Positions 37,301 to 50,283 of a stretch of 64,000 nucleotides of DNA are shown piece by piece. Source of the DNA: Cotesia glomerata (lineage: Eukaryota; Arthropoda; Insecta; Hymenoptera; Braconidae); the NCBI RefSeq assembly GCF_020080835.1, contig NC_058159.1:9424001-9488000 (forward strand), given 5' to 3'. How positions within the stretch are numbered: position 1 is the first letter of the stretch; each line of letters opens with the position of its first letter. A program made the position numbers and the translations under genes. The notes under the pieces were generated by a model. That model worked only from the letters and a program-made list of their open reading frames with translations. It made no database searches and had not been told where the DNA came from.

Positions 37301-37988
37301 ACTGAATGTGCGATTGAACTTGTGAAGGTGGTGCATGATGAAACCCTTGAGGCGGCGGTGCTTGAACCTACAAAATTATATATACATTTACATATATATT
37401 CATACTTAGCCGTTGAGGAGTTTAAATTCAAAAGATAATATTTTCATGAGGTCATGAAATTTTTATTAACATAATTCCTTTTACTACCACAAGTCTCACA
37501 ATGATTTCTAAATATAAATAAGAAAATAAATATTTTTTTATATTATTCACTTGATATAAAAAAATATTCTTTCAAATTTCTTATATTAATGATTTCGAAA
37601 CTAAAAATATATTTTAAATGTTATGTTAAAAAACAAGCAATTATATTTATTGATCAAAAGAATTAAAAACCGAAAAAGTACCCTTCTGAATTATATAGCT
37701 TCTCAATTATTTCCACAGAAGTAATTACTAGCAATAAAAACTTTTTACTTGTATTTGCCCTTGATGAGGTGGCGGTTGTTGTGCTTGATAGAGCCATGGA
37801 GCGTTTTGCTGTGGCGGTTGTTGATTCGGTGGCGGCATAGTCGTTAAAATATTTATTGGGTTTGGTAATTGATTTACTGTCGGTGGTGGTACCATCTGAG
37901 GTGGTGGGGGTACTGGTTGAGGGGGTCCTTGATCAATTGCTCCTTCGTATTGTCCCTCGACTCCCATTATAAAAGAGCCTTGTTGACG

Positions 37989-38019
<31 letters not shown>

Positions 38020-41000
38020 GGATGAGGATGAGGATGGGAATGGGGATGATGATGATGAGAAGGATGTGGTTGATGACTCGGCGAATGAGAATTTGGCACG
38101 ATAAAAGTTTGTGTTGACGGTGGAGGTACGTGGAGCGGATACTGGTGATGAGGAGGTGGTTGACCTTCGAATTGAGGTGGTAAAATATGTTGAGCATGTT
38201 CAGAATTTTGTTGTAACTGATTGGATTCCTCAGACTGTAGAATAAACTGCGTTTGCGACTGAGGTCCTGCTTGTTGGTATTGTATTTGATATGTCTGAGG
38301 TATTGGTGGAGGTGGCTGATTTGCTGAAAAATTCGGCGGCGGAAAATGAAGATGTAATAATGGTGGTGGAGGTTGATGAGTTGGTGGTGGTTGTTGTAAG
38401 TTAACAGTTTCGATAGGTGTCGCAGGTCGTTGGATATTTGGTTGCGTATAAACATAAGAAACTGCTCCACTGACTGGTCCACTATTACTGGCTATGAATC
38501 CGTGTTGACTTGGACTCTGCGGTGGTGGATGACTCATAACGTACATTTGTGCGATTGATGGCGTGGAAGAATGTGATACCGATGGCATCTGTATCCCCTG
38601 AATATGGACTGGCTGACTGGGATGTATTTGATATTGAACTTCACTTACTGTCGGCGGAGGTCCAATCAATTGTACTTGACCAACAGACGGCGCAGAAGAT
38701 ATTAGTGCTTGCATTTCCTACCAAAAAATTACGTATTAAATTAAAAATAATTTTAGTTAGTCTTAGAACAAATAAATTGAAATTTAATAGTTAAATTTTA
38801 TTAAAAACTAACAACAGTGAACCTGAAGATTTTGAGTTGTTTATATATAATGAGAATATTAAAAGAGTCAATAGTTATAAATATTTAGGGTTAATGTTGG
38901 ACTATCATGTAAAATGGGATATGCATATAGTAAATGTTATAAGGAAAACTAGATACTTTTTATATATTTTCCATAAATTAAAAAAAACAATGAGCAAACA
39001 ATCAATAAAGATAATACACCACAGTCTTTTTGAGAGTATTGTGAATTATGGAATTATTGCTTGAAGGGGAAGTTACAAAACCACTACTGATATCCGAGCT
39101 AGAATTCAATCTAAGCTGATTGACATATTTTCAGATGGTAACCGTGTTCTAGAAATAAAAGATAAATTTATACTCGTCATTGTGCTATCATTACAATAAT
39201 TATAAATATGCTTATGAGAACTATGAAAAGAAAACTAAGAATAGAAGTATTCAGTTAGCATTTAAAAACTCCTCGGATGTGACAATAAAATACTTCAATG
39301 CATTACCTGATACACTAAAAAGAATACCGAATAATAATAATAAAACTGAGAAATTGGCTTGCAACTAATTCTTTTTCGTAGCTTGTTCTTTTTTTTTTCT
39401 TTATCTTATAGTTTATTAATAATCGAGTCTTTGATTTCTTTTATATGATATAATGTTTTATATATACCTAAAATTTGAGTGATGTGGATAAAGATAATTT
39501 AAATGAATAAATTGTTTGCCAGGTCTTCGTACAGGTGTAACTCACCTCTATAGGTACATGCTTATGTATTATGTAATTTAATTATGTACTATGTCTGTAT
39601 GTATATATTATATATCCTGTTAATAAATAAATAAATAAAAAACAAAATAAAAATAAAAATTACTTGAGATTGCGAAGAAGGTACTAGAGGTCCAGAATGT
39701 GCTGGAATATGAACTCCTGGTGGTGGAGGGACATTAGCTCCCGGAGCTGGTCCACCTGTCATTGTTGCCGTTAATATAGTAGCAGGTAATGTAACTACAC
39801 TACTTTGAGCATGTTGTATAATATCTTGGTGTTGAATTGTAACAACGTTTGATTGAGTTAATGCACCAATATTCATGGTTTGAAAGTGAGCTATTGGAAA
39901 CAAAAAATAATTAAAAACTTACTACAGTAAACAAAAATATAACAATACAATTACTTTGTTGAATTTGTTGGATTGGTCGATTTTCTAAAACTTGTTGCGG
40001 TTGGATTGGCGGTAGTTGCTGCTGTATGAACGACTGAAACTCTGATTGCATTGTTTGTATCAAATTAATTGCTAACTGTTTTGCATTTTGTAGCGCTTCA
40101 GATTTTGGATGCCTGAAAAATACAAAGAATTTTTTTTTTAATTATCTTAAAAGTTTAATTAAAGTATTATGATTATAATTAGTCTTACTCTATGTACAAA
40201 TGCAGTGGTTCAGGTGATTCTGTTCCCAGAGAAGGATCCACAAATTGAGATCCTCGACCTCGTAACGTAACATTTGCTCCAGTTTCTCCTCTAATGTACA
40301 ATAAATTGGCTCCTCCGGTGCCAATAATACGACCACATAAGTCAAAACTTTGTGGGGCATTTTCGATGCCGATACAAATTTTTTCTACTGAAGGTACTCC
40401 CGTATGTAAGCTCATAAGAGGCGGTGGAGCATTTGTAAATCTACTTGGCCTATTTAACGAACTTTGATACTCCGTTTTAATAATTTCATTAATTTTTTGA
40501 ATTGCCACTGTAAATATGTGAATATTATATAGATATTCATGTAAATAACAATGAAATTATAATAACAAATAAATAGATCATACGATCAATATTATTTTTC
40601 GAGTGGCCTTGAATATAAAGATAAAGTGGACGTTCATTAGGACATCTTGTCTTCTCTTGTTCAGTCATATATCTTCCCCGGGTAGAAACAGTAGTTCCTG
40701 TACAATAAATATATCTATTAGAAAAAAAAAAAAACCATAAATTCATAAACTTGATGACAGTATTCAAATTTTTTTTTCTCTAGTCTTAAAGAAACTATAT
40801 TATTTTAAATTGGAATTAATTTCAATGTCATTCAGTAATTTAAAGAGTATAACTTTGTCAATAATAAAAATAAATATCGATTCAACAATTTAAATAACAT
40901 TTCAATTAAAATTAATAAGCTATAAAACAATGAGTACACTCAATCATATAGATTGACGATATTGTTTTATTTAATATTTATAAAATATAAAATATAGGTA

Positions 41001-41687
41001 TGCACTTAATCTAAGAATCGATAACTATTTTTATACCGTGCATATTTTACAAACTATGTAACTAGCAAAAGTTGAGTATATTTTTAGCCATATACATAAT
41101 ATATACTATCATATTATACAATAATAATAATTTAATGCAATTAACTGAGTTTTTATCACTTCATATGGTTATTTAATACTTATCAATCGTTTTTGCCTAT
41201 CAGCTGTTCAAACACTTTTGATATAAAAAATCATCAGTAAAAGTACTATTGCTGATTACAATATTAAAATATTGAAAAAAACTATCGACTATATTATCAT
41301 TAAGCAATAGTTGCTTAAATAAACACATCAATACTATAGTTGAAATTAAAATATGTAAATTTTACCGATTTAGTCATACCTGAAAAAGAATTAATTTCAT
41401 CCTGAATATATCCTTTAGTAAGTAAAGTTCTCGCACTAGGAGGTGTTTCATTAATATCGAATTCTGTTGTAAAAACTTCAGCTCCTTTGTATGTTCCATT
41501 TAAGTATGACAGAGCCTATCCCAACAAAAAAAAAAAAAAAAAAAGATAAAAATTAACAAAATATGTAAATAAATAAAAATAGTTTTATAATAAATCAAGT
41601 TACTTTATTTCCATTGGAACCTCGAAATTTTCCTTTCGCCATGAGTGTAGAATTTATTTTTTCAGTAATATACGCCACTGATTTCAT
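34341..41687 (-). CDS. KHDC4: KHDC4 (BLOM7) homologue, KH-domain RNA-binding splicing factor
   Basis: Thirteen exons on the minus strand: 41604-41687, 41380-41515, 40584-40697, 40189-40507, 39955-40112, 39664-39890, 37749-38717, 37137-37367, 37008-37060, 35864-35946, 35166-35204, 34703-34918 and 34341-34627. The sum, 2916 bases, is an exact 971-residue frame. KHDC4 is a nuclear KH protein linked to pre-mRNA splicing. The N-terminal exons carry the family signatures MAKGKF, TEFDINETPPSARTLLTKGY, STRGRYMTEQEK and RPLYLYIQGHSKNNID (first KH), then GIENAPQSFD, IIGTGGANLLYIRGETGANV and RGRGSQF (second KH) and the HPKSEALQNAKQLAINL tail. The rest is Pro/Gln/His-rich low complexity (His and Pro runs in the 969-base exon), with the conserved KRRFT near the end and a final PPWMN. 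The Met at 41687 is preceded by an in-frame stop just upstream, so the N-terminus is shorter than in vertebrates. Intron 6 holds a LINE fragment. Confidence 0.92.
38818..39657 (+). mobile_element. Jockey/CR1-type LINE, 3' fragment
   Basis: Plus-strand remnant of the C-terminal reverse-transcriptase region: SYKYLGLMLDYHVKWDMHI, then FHKLKKTMS and ESIVNYGIIA followed by a TGA where Trp is normal, and further on YFNALPDTLKRIP. Ends in TAAA-type repeats (about 39620-39657). 5'-truncated and broken by stops. It sits in intron 6 of the KHDC4 homologue, antisense to it. Confidence 0.8.
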
Positions 41688-43042
41688 ATCCACTTTGTCA
41701 TTCCAGTGTCACATCTACAATAACAATTTATAGTTATAAATAAAACATTATTACAACTTTCTCTACTTTTCAAATTACAATTTTTTTTTTTCAATTTGTT
41801 AAATCTTAATTAAATGATATACTAATTAATTAATTTGATAAAAAATTAAAAAAAGAAAAAAAAAACAATTGTGATAGAATGGTATTAGAAAACAATAAAA
41901 AATAAAAATTTTTATAACAAAAATAAGAAAAAAATTAAAATCAATACTCAGAATAAAAATCAAATGAATGACACATTCTGTTATCTATTAGATAACAAAT
42001 AATAGTGTTGAATGATAGTAGTAAATAATTACCTAATGGTTTTAGAAAAAAGTTGTGCTCTGAATGTCTTGATACCGGATAAAATAAAATAATCAGTAAG
42101 CATTTATAAGAATACATTATTTCATCACACAAATTAACTATCACAATGATACTCTTCAATGTAACTTAAACATGTTACTATTTTTAACATGCATACATTT
42201 ATTTACGTTAAGTATGCTAATCGATTGCAATGATTAACAATGGCCGTCTATTTAATATAAAAAAAAAAGTTTATTAAAAATTATTTTTTCGTGCGTAAGA
42301 GAGAAAACCCGGCTCTCAACAGTGTACAGATATATTTAACAGACTATACATGTAGATTACATTTTCCTCTACAAAGTAACTTTTTATCTGTCTTTGTCAC
42401 ACTTTTGTGTTTATGTCAATACATCTACCACGAAGTATAGATACAAGGAGTCCGAACGTAATGTTGAACGAATGGTCTCAATTTAGGGGACAAAATTTTC
42501 GCCGGTAGAGCGCGCCATTTTTCAAGAAGTACTCGTTTAAATCCTTACGCGGGAAGTTTTGCTGCTATTGACAGCTCTGGAAAAAAATATTTTGAGAAAC
42601 GTGGAATTAAATAAAAGACAATTTGCAAAGCTAAAAACATGTGGTATTAATGGATAATAATTTAAAAATTAGTAGAGATCATACCATTTTATTCAATGAA
42701 AAATAGTAGATGAATGCTGAAAAAAAAGTTTTTAAATAAATAAAGTAAGTAACTACACAGTGACTTAAAAAATTTACTAGTTAAAATATTTTAAAAAATT
42801 TCCAAATGCCTATTAATTTCAATATTACGAAAAATATACTTTATGAAAAAAATTAATTAACAAGTTATTATCAAACATATTTTTTATTAAAATGGTATAA
42901 GTTACAAACAAAACGAGTTTAATATTTAAAAATTAAATTATTTAAGTTAAACGTATATTTAGAATATTTCTTTGTGATCTAAAATACTGAATTGTTATTT
43001 ATATAAGAGTGAATAATTTTTTTTATTAATAATAAGCGCGAG

Positions 43043-46000
43043 TTAATGTAATTTAGAAATCTTTCGAGATTTTTTAGATTTAACTTTTCTCTCCGTAGCA
43101 CTTTTATTGAAACACTTGACTAGAAAATGCCCCCGCATTATTAAAAAATTATTAATTATTTTTTTTGTTAATTCTTTCTTATGCTCATCACAGCCAACAA
43201 AAATAGAGATATTTCTTTTAGAAACATCATCTAATATTTCAAACATTGTGTCAACATTTACTGTTTTTGTCCCAACCACCATTAACACAACTTCTTCTAA
43301 GCTTTTAATTAAATTAAATAATTGTTCACTAGGATAAATCAATGCGCCTTTATCCATAAGTTCTATAAATTTATCACGAGCCGTCACTACTCTTGACTGC
43401 ATAGACTCTGTGCAGTCAAAGCATTTGGAAAACCGACCTATTTTACGGGCTACATATCCCGCAATATATGAAATCACATAGTTGCTAGTTTGAGCAATAT
43501 CGTAATCGTGTTCATATCTTGAGTCCACCGAGTTCAAAGGCACTTTATTGTTATTATCATCACCCTCATGATCTCTTCTAGTGTTGTCATAATTATCATA
43601 GTCGTTATCATTATTAATAACTTTATTTTTATCGCCGTCAACATCATTATTATCATCATCATTATTGTTATTATTATTATTATCATTATTATTATTGTCA
43701 CTTGCATTATTAGAACCTGTACGATCATCGTCGGTATTTGCTTCTGCACTACTGGGATTTCCAGATGCATTTTCAATGATAGCATCAATTTTTTTACTCC
43801 AGTTTTCTTTGTTAACATTACTTGCTTCAAACGATTCTCTAGTCTGCATTAATGAACCTAGTAATTCTCCTGCAGTCACATTAGATCCTTTTGGAGGTGT
43901 TGCCAATGAATAAGAGCAGAGCAACCGGAATACTTGTGAGAACAAAATAGGGTCAGGATGATCATTGGATCCACACGCACTTCTAGCGATCCCAAAAAAT
44001 TTCTAAAATCATATAATTACGTTATTAAATAATGAGAATAAGTTGGAATCATAATGAAAAAGACAAAATTTTTTAAAAGTTACTTTTAAACTTATTAGTG
44101 AAACGCAAATGAAAAAATCATAAAAACTCACTTCGAGCATGTCTTGTGTTAATCTCGACGTCATCAGATAATCATAATTGCACTTGGAATGTAAAAAATC
44201 TATCAATTCCAAGGTAGACCCCAAAGAAATTTTTAGTCCAGTCAGGGTACTAGCTGTAATTGATAAATAAAAGCTTTTCATTTTCTCCAGATCGACAGAG
44301 TCACCATTTTTTTTCCTTTGCTTAAGTTGTTCTATTTTTTCTTTAGCTGTAGTCTCCCAATTTCTTATAAAAGTATCAAACTCAATAATAGCCTATCAAA
44401 AAATAATAAGTTATTGTAAGTTATGAATAGCAAATTCTGAAATTAATATCCCAATAATGAAATAGTGTTAACAATACTTAACGTACTTTTTTCGAAACAT
44501 TATCATCAGCAGGTCTTAAAGCATCAATCGGAGTTCTAGACAACATAGCTTTAATTAATTTGTTCACTTTCTCAATGAAAATTATGGTACTATCACAGTC
44601 ATGTAATTCAATACAATCAGGTTCATCTTTCAATAACTTCATTGCATTTGAGATAGACTCAGAGAATAGCTGTAAGTAATTAATTAACTCTTCATCACTC
44701 GCGTCATGAGCAGATCGCCGCCTAACAACTACTCAACCTATAGAGACTCACTATAGTGCGAGCGAGAAACTAAAAAATACGCGAGTGACGAAGATAGATA
44801 GATAGATAATAAATTTTATTGGATTCTGGAGCCTAGGCTCCCTCAGAACCATCATCAAATATACATTTATAATTAGTGTATAAAGTACAGAGTTTTTGAT
44901 ATTTCAGAACAAAATTAAAATAAATACGTAATAAATAAAGACGAAGGGTTAAAAATATTGAGTTATGTATGTTTATGTAGTATTTTATTGTAAATTATAT
45001 ATTAGTTATTCACGTACATACCTCTATAGCTAACGGAACATTCATCTTTTGATAGCCTTCGGGTTTAAGATGGTGAGGAGTCAATTTATAAGCCATTTTT
45101 AAATTAGCTTTTAAATAATTTTCATATTGTAACAGAGCATTCCAATGTTTTTTTTAACAATTCCATCCGGAGTCTATGAGAAACAGTATAAAATTTACTT
45201 TAGTTTATCGACATTATAATTTTTTAAAACCAACAATTTTTAAATATTACCCAGAAGGCAGACTGCTCCATAATTTTATTTCTAAAATTTTTCAATAAAT
45301 GAGGGAAATCTGAAAACCATAGACGTCTTGAAAAATTATATGGGTGCTCACAACTATAGTTGCCATCTTGTATGCCGAGCAATTTCCATACACCGCGATT
45401 CCATTGTGCTGCATCTGATACAATTCCGTCCACATAAAACCAGCTTTCTCAAGCAGAATTGTACATTCTAAAAGTAGTTTCTGAAGAATTTCACTAGTCA
45501 CTGAATCTTTACTTAAAAATTGGCCAACAACTTGCACCCACTTGCCCTGAAAGGGTTGAAACATAAAAACCAACGCATGGTCAGCTCTAGTGTATCTTAA
45601 ATGGTCAGGCGTGTATTCCCCAAGGTCTACAAAACCTTCCAGTTGTAATGTTTTACGGTTTAATGCAATGCCTTCGCTAAGTGCTATTTCGTCGACTGAC
45701 AATATACCTACAAAATATGTTGTTATGTTTAATTAACTTGAAAAAATTAAAACAGATAAAAAGCGTACCCACTTCTAATAAAGTTGAAACTAATAGTAAA
45801 AGAGTATAAGTTATAAAATAAAGCTGTCAACAAAAAATTAATTAATAGCGAGTTAATCTTTCATCCTTATAGCACATTAATTACAGAAGCGAGTTAATTT
45901 TTATAGCAACATTTACTCATCAAATATCAATAATGTTTTTGTTATTTCTTATGAATTAGTATTAGTAAAAGTGTACTGGAAATTGTTAGTTAACTACTCA

Positions 46001-48534
46001 GCAGTAAAAATTGTGTACTAAAGTACCCCTTTTTTGATAGACTTCCATACGTGAACCTTTGAGTTTTAGTGTGTCAAAAATCGCCTTGGGAAACCCAAAA
46101 GCGCTATCGAGTTTTTGTATATATCTCATCAAAGTATCCTTACATGGTAAAGGGAGGATATTTTTTTTTCTAATGTGTTCATACAGAGCACTACTTTTAA
46201 TGCTCATTAACAGGCATTCATACACCCACTCAACGGAATACCGGCGTTGTTTAGCACTCTTAGCTTTTGCAGCCAATAAACAATTTTTAACAGTTTCTTG
46301 CTGTAAAGCAGGTAAATCAGCAATTTTTTCAGATAAAACTTCCTCTTTTATTTCAGCGCATTGATTTTTTAAATCTAATAATTGTTGCTTTAAATTTTTA
46401 TTCTAAAAAAGAAATATTCAAAAATTTTGAGAAAATACATGCAAACAATTTGAAATGATTATACCAGCATCAAACGTTGATGTTCAACAAAATTAATCAT
46501 ATTTCGTTATTAACTATACTTATTTTTTATACAGTATATAAGACTCCAAAAGTACTAAATATTAAGTACAGAAAAATTATTTTCGATTATTTCAACTACA
46601 TAAAATTAAAGTTACAGCCTCTGTAGATTTCTAATACATTCCACAAAAAATTAAAGTGACAATTTAACGGAAAGTGGTATACTTTATCGTTCCAAAGTCC
46701 GGCAAGAGTACAATTTTTTTATAAGAGAATTTAAACATTTACCAGAAATAAACAAAGTAAATTATAAGTTGATAGAGTGACCCGGAAATTAATTTTTGTA
46801 ATTTAAAAACGTTTGCGAGGTTCGAAAGCCATACATTGAACGAAGTGTCTACTCCGATTTATGTTTGAATTATATTTGGGACTTACAAGAACAGTGATAT
46901 CTTTTTGAGTATACGTGACTGAAAAGGATTATTTTCAATTCATAACTATTTTGAAGTTGCAGAGACTTCACAAGAATATAAAAAAATGTCTAATTTTTCA
47001 ACAACTGTTGTATATAAAGTTTTAAACTTCAAGCACATTCATAAATTCATTACGCATTTTCAAATTCACAGTGTTTGAAAAGCCTTATTGCATGTGAATT
47101 ATTAGCAATTAATATTTTTTAATTGCAAGATGTTAATTTGGAATTAGATAAAAACAAAACTTTACCGTGTGAACAACTCGATTGAGCTTTCTGTGTTGTA
47201 AAATATAGCGATGCTTAAAACTCATCCATCGAGCTTCATTATTTGTTGTTTCCGTCTTACGTTTTTGGATCAAACGTCTCAATTTTCGACAAGTAATGCA
47301 TCTGTACTCCACAACTTTTCTTTTATATCTTTCCTCCGGCAATAATATACCTGTACAAGTGACTGAACATCTATACAAATAAAATATTAAGATTCAATTA
47401 CATGTTAAACACGGTATTTGAGATTTTAATTACTAAGTAATAATAGCAGTAGTTATTATAAATTAATGTATCTAAATTTATGGTTACTTTTTGTCATCGT
47501 ATCCAGTTCCACTACAGAAAAAGGTGTTTTCTAAAGAACTTAATAACTGCCAAACACAATCAATTGACGAAATATTTACATCCATATCAATAAGGATATT
47601 CGTTTTGGCATTCACGATCTGTAACGTAAGAATAACTTTTTGATACCATTCAAATAATTGTTCGCAGTTAAGCTTCTTACCGTAACTTTTAGATCTTTAT
47701 GAATTTTTACGTGACAAACTAATTCCAATTTTAAATTTATTTATGATAATGAAATATATGAATCTTTAATGACAGTCCAACTCCAATTTTTACGTAGTGG
47801 CTGAACTTCTAAAATTTTTTCTATGGAATGAAACGAAACTTTTCGGGCTCATTTATGATCACCAAATTATCACTATTAATCAAAATATTTGTACCAATAG
47901 AAAAATTTGTGCTTGTAGAATTTTTATTGTCAGGCTCAATTACTTCGTTTACAATTTCATTTACGATTATTGACTCAATAGACTCAATAGAATTTAGACT
48001 ACAGTCGACAGTTATATCATCGTTAATTATACCAGAGGTATTTGAACGAACATCATCTGATAATAAGCTGTAATTATTTTCATTGGTAATCACATTGGAT
48101 TTTGGTATTGCATTCTTCTTCAAATGAACTTTTCGTATTCATAAAATATATACTCCCATCTTTTAGAACCTCTTGATTACTTTTAATAACATCGTTTGGA
48201 TTAAAATGTAATTCGCAAATAAAATTGGTATTTTTTAATTCTTTGCCAAGAGCAGAGCTCCATTTGCTGAGCATTTCAATATCCTTTTAGAAAAAAATAT
48301 TAAACTAAAATAATTACTTGTATACTACACAAAAAAAAATAAAAATATAACATTTTTTAAATATTATTATTTAAAAACTACACTAATGTAATAATCAATT
48401 ATTTATTGACATAAAATTTTTAATATTATTTTGAGGTTACTCACTTTTGGTGCTTTGAATAAAGCCACTTTTCCTAAATGCTCACTTGCCTTTCGGCCAC
48501 TAAGACAACCATCAACGGCACAACACTTTCCCAT
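43043..48534 (-). pseudogene. P-element (THAP9-like) transposase gene with single-base frameshifts
   Basis: Inferred exons: 48445-48534, 47944-48283 (donor uncertain), 47488-47618, 47166-47370, 46027-46402, 45251-45707, 45022-45173, 44488-44669, 44132-44392 and 43043-44002. Exons 1-2 encode a C2CH THAP zinc finger (start MGKCCAVDGC, later WSSALG and ICELHF). Exon 5 gives a coiled coil followed by the start of the RNase-H-like core; exon 6 holds the first acidic motif (ILSVDE) and GIVSDAAQWNRGVW with SDFPHLLKNFRN; exon 9 has LKISLGSTLELIDFL and TSRLTQDMLE; exon 10 has SYIAGYVARK. Frame breaks: one in exon 2 (about 48125-48160), one in exon 6 at a T run (about 45434), one in exon 7 at an 8-base A run (about 45150). 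Exon 10 contains an Asp/Asn-rich tract from a trinucleotide repeat. The breaks are either decay or sequence errors. Confidence 0.85.
44705..44905 (-). mobile_element. Short retroposon-like insert with (GATA)n end, inside the P element
   Basis: Between transposase exons 7 and 8. On the minus strand the segment with GAGCCTAGGCTCC leads into AATAAAATTTATTATC and a run of TATC units (44790-44810), resembling the 3' end of a non-LTR element. Limits are approximate. Confidence 0.4.
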
Positions 48535-48790
48535 TTTTTTATAAAAATAATTCAAATAAAATAAATTAATATTTTATATTTAATTTAATTTATTTTTTTA
48601 CATTGACGAGCCAGGTTAGCCAGCCCGTATTTACGTGTAATAATAATAATAGTATCGGTACCTCCGAAATACTCGCGCAGCCAGTGGCAAAAAAGAGAAC
48701 TATGATCTGGGTCTATTATTTGTGTACATAAATAATGTGAAAAATCCTATACCGTTCGGACTCCTTGTATCTATACTTCGTGACATCTAC

Positions 48791-50283
48791 TCAGTTTTAT
48801 TCGCAACTTTGACCGACAAGTGCTGCACTCTCGCCGCATTGAATTAAACTAGCGCAAGAAGAGCGAGAGAAATAAGAAAAAAAAACGAAAACTCATTCAG
48901 TTTTAGAAACAAACATCGACTGTCAGATATCGATTGTCAATTTTTCATTTCGAGAGTTTGTAAATTTGAATTTTACTAGAAATTCGAATAGCGCGTTACG
49001 CGCGCGCCTAAATTTTAACCAATAATGAATCGTGGCCCGTTTTTTGCGAGTTTCGACCTTTGACTAACTTCAAGACTTTCATCTATTTTATAATATAGGA
49101 GAAGAGACAACGTGGTGAAACAAGTAAAATTTTTTTTTTTGGAACATCAAAATAAATTGGCTATTAATAATGAGTAAAATTTGATTAAAATTAATGGATG
49201 GATAAAAAAATTTAAACCATCACTAAATAAAATCAAAAAATAAAAGCGGCTGATAATTATTCAACTCGTCAATAATTGTTTTTTTGAATACCTGTATTCT
49301 GTTTCATCTGTACTTCTTTATAAAGAAACCATTAGTAAAATAAAATCATCACTTTTACTTTAATTTATAAATACTAGTCGAACTTATTCTAAGCCCTCAA
49401 GTATTTGATTATTTAATTAAAAAAATTTATTTATTTATTTATTTAACAATAATATAAATAAAGCGTTCGAGTATTTTTTAAATCGTGAAATTAATAATTG
49501 ACATTGAGCATGCATACATAAACAAATAAATACATTAATTGTTATTTATTAAAATCTATATCAAATTATATAAATTTAACTCAAATGATCTCAAAAATAG
49601 TAAATATCTTCTTGGTTTGAACATTAAAATTCTAAACAATGGAATGCAATTTATTTAGTGATTTTTGTTCTTTTAAATTTATTAAATCAAATTTAAATAA
49701 ATAAATATCATAGTAATGTGATTATAAAACTGTTATGCATTTTTACCATTCAGCTTTTGCTTTAATATATAGTGAAACAAATAAATAAATTAATTAATCA
49801 AATAATAAGATTTAAGTGTAATAATTTGCTCGATTATAATTTGACTGAGTACATTTAATAATTTAATACAAAATTATAAATGTAGTATAACTACTATTAA
49901 AAAAAGTTTTTATCATTAGCATATTCGTTCACTATAGTGAATATCGTGTATCTAGGAACACTCATTATAATTTTTCTCTTGTGACGTGGTGAATCTAGTA
50001 ATGTATTTCCTCTCAAAATTACAGATGTTTTATTTTATATTTGAGGCAAAAAAAATACTCCAAATGAAATTTTAACATTCTTTTATAAAATAAAATTGAT
50101 TTATTTAATATGTTCTGTTTCAAAATAAGAATATTTATTTTATTAACTTTAACTAAATTTATTTTATTACTGTAACAAATGTATAATTTATAATAAATTA
50201 TCTCAAAATATAAAATTTTTTTAAATGTACATGTAAATTAATAAATAAAAAAATTTAAGTGATTTTGTAATGTCTGTAACTTA
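48791..50283. other. Intergenic between the P element and the first ankyrin gene
   Basis: AT-rich, with a slightly GC-richer patch at 48800-49020 that includes CGCGTTACGCGCGCG. No coding sequence recognised. Confidence 0.5.

Larger units (their letters stand above)
42429..48782 (-). mobile_element. P element, 6.35 kb, with perfect ends
   Basis: The first 30 bases (CACGAAGTATAGATACAAGG, continuing AGTCCGAACG) recur exactly as the inverted complement at 48753-48782. The flanks are an exact 8-base repeat ACATCTAC (42421-42428 and 48783-48790). A ~31-bp inverted repeat with 8-bp target duplication is the P superfamily signature. The interior carries a THAP transposase gene on the minus strand. 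The insertion lies about 740 bases upstream of the KHDC4 start codon. Confidence 0.95.

Noticed and set aside
37869..38482. Frames rich in Met or His/Ile within the KHDC4 exon
   Set aside because: Shadow frames of the His/Pro-coding repeats of the large KHDC4 exon, which is fixed by splice phases.
43534..43913. Long frames rich in Ile/Leu on the plus strand across 43568-43913
   Set aside because: They are the complement of the Asp/Asn-coding trinucleotide repeat in transposase exon 10.
46465..46500. Small exon starting with Met ahead of transposase exon 5
   Set aside because: An in-frame stop lies directly upstream and no acceptor fits; joining exon 4 directly to exon 5 keeps phase.
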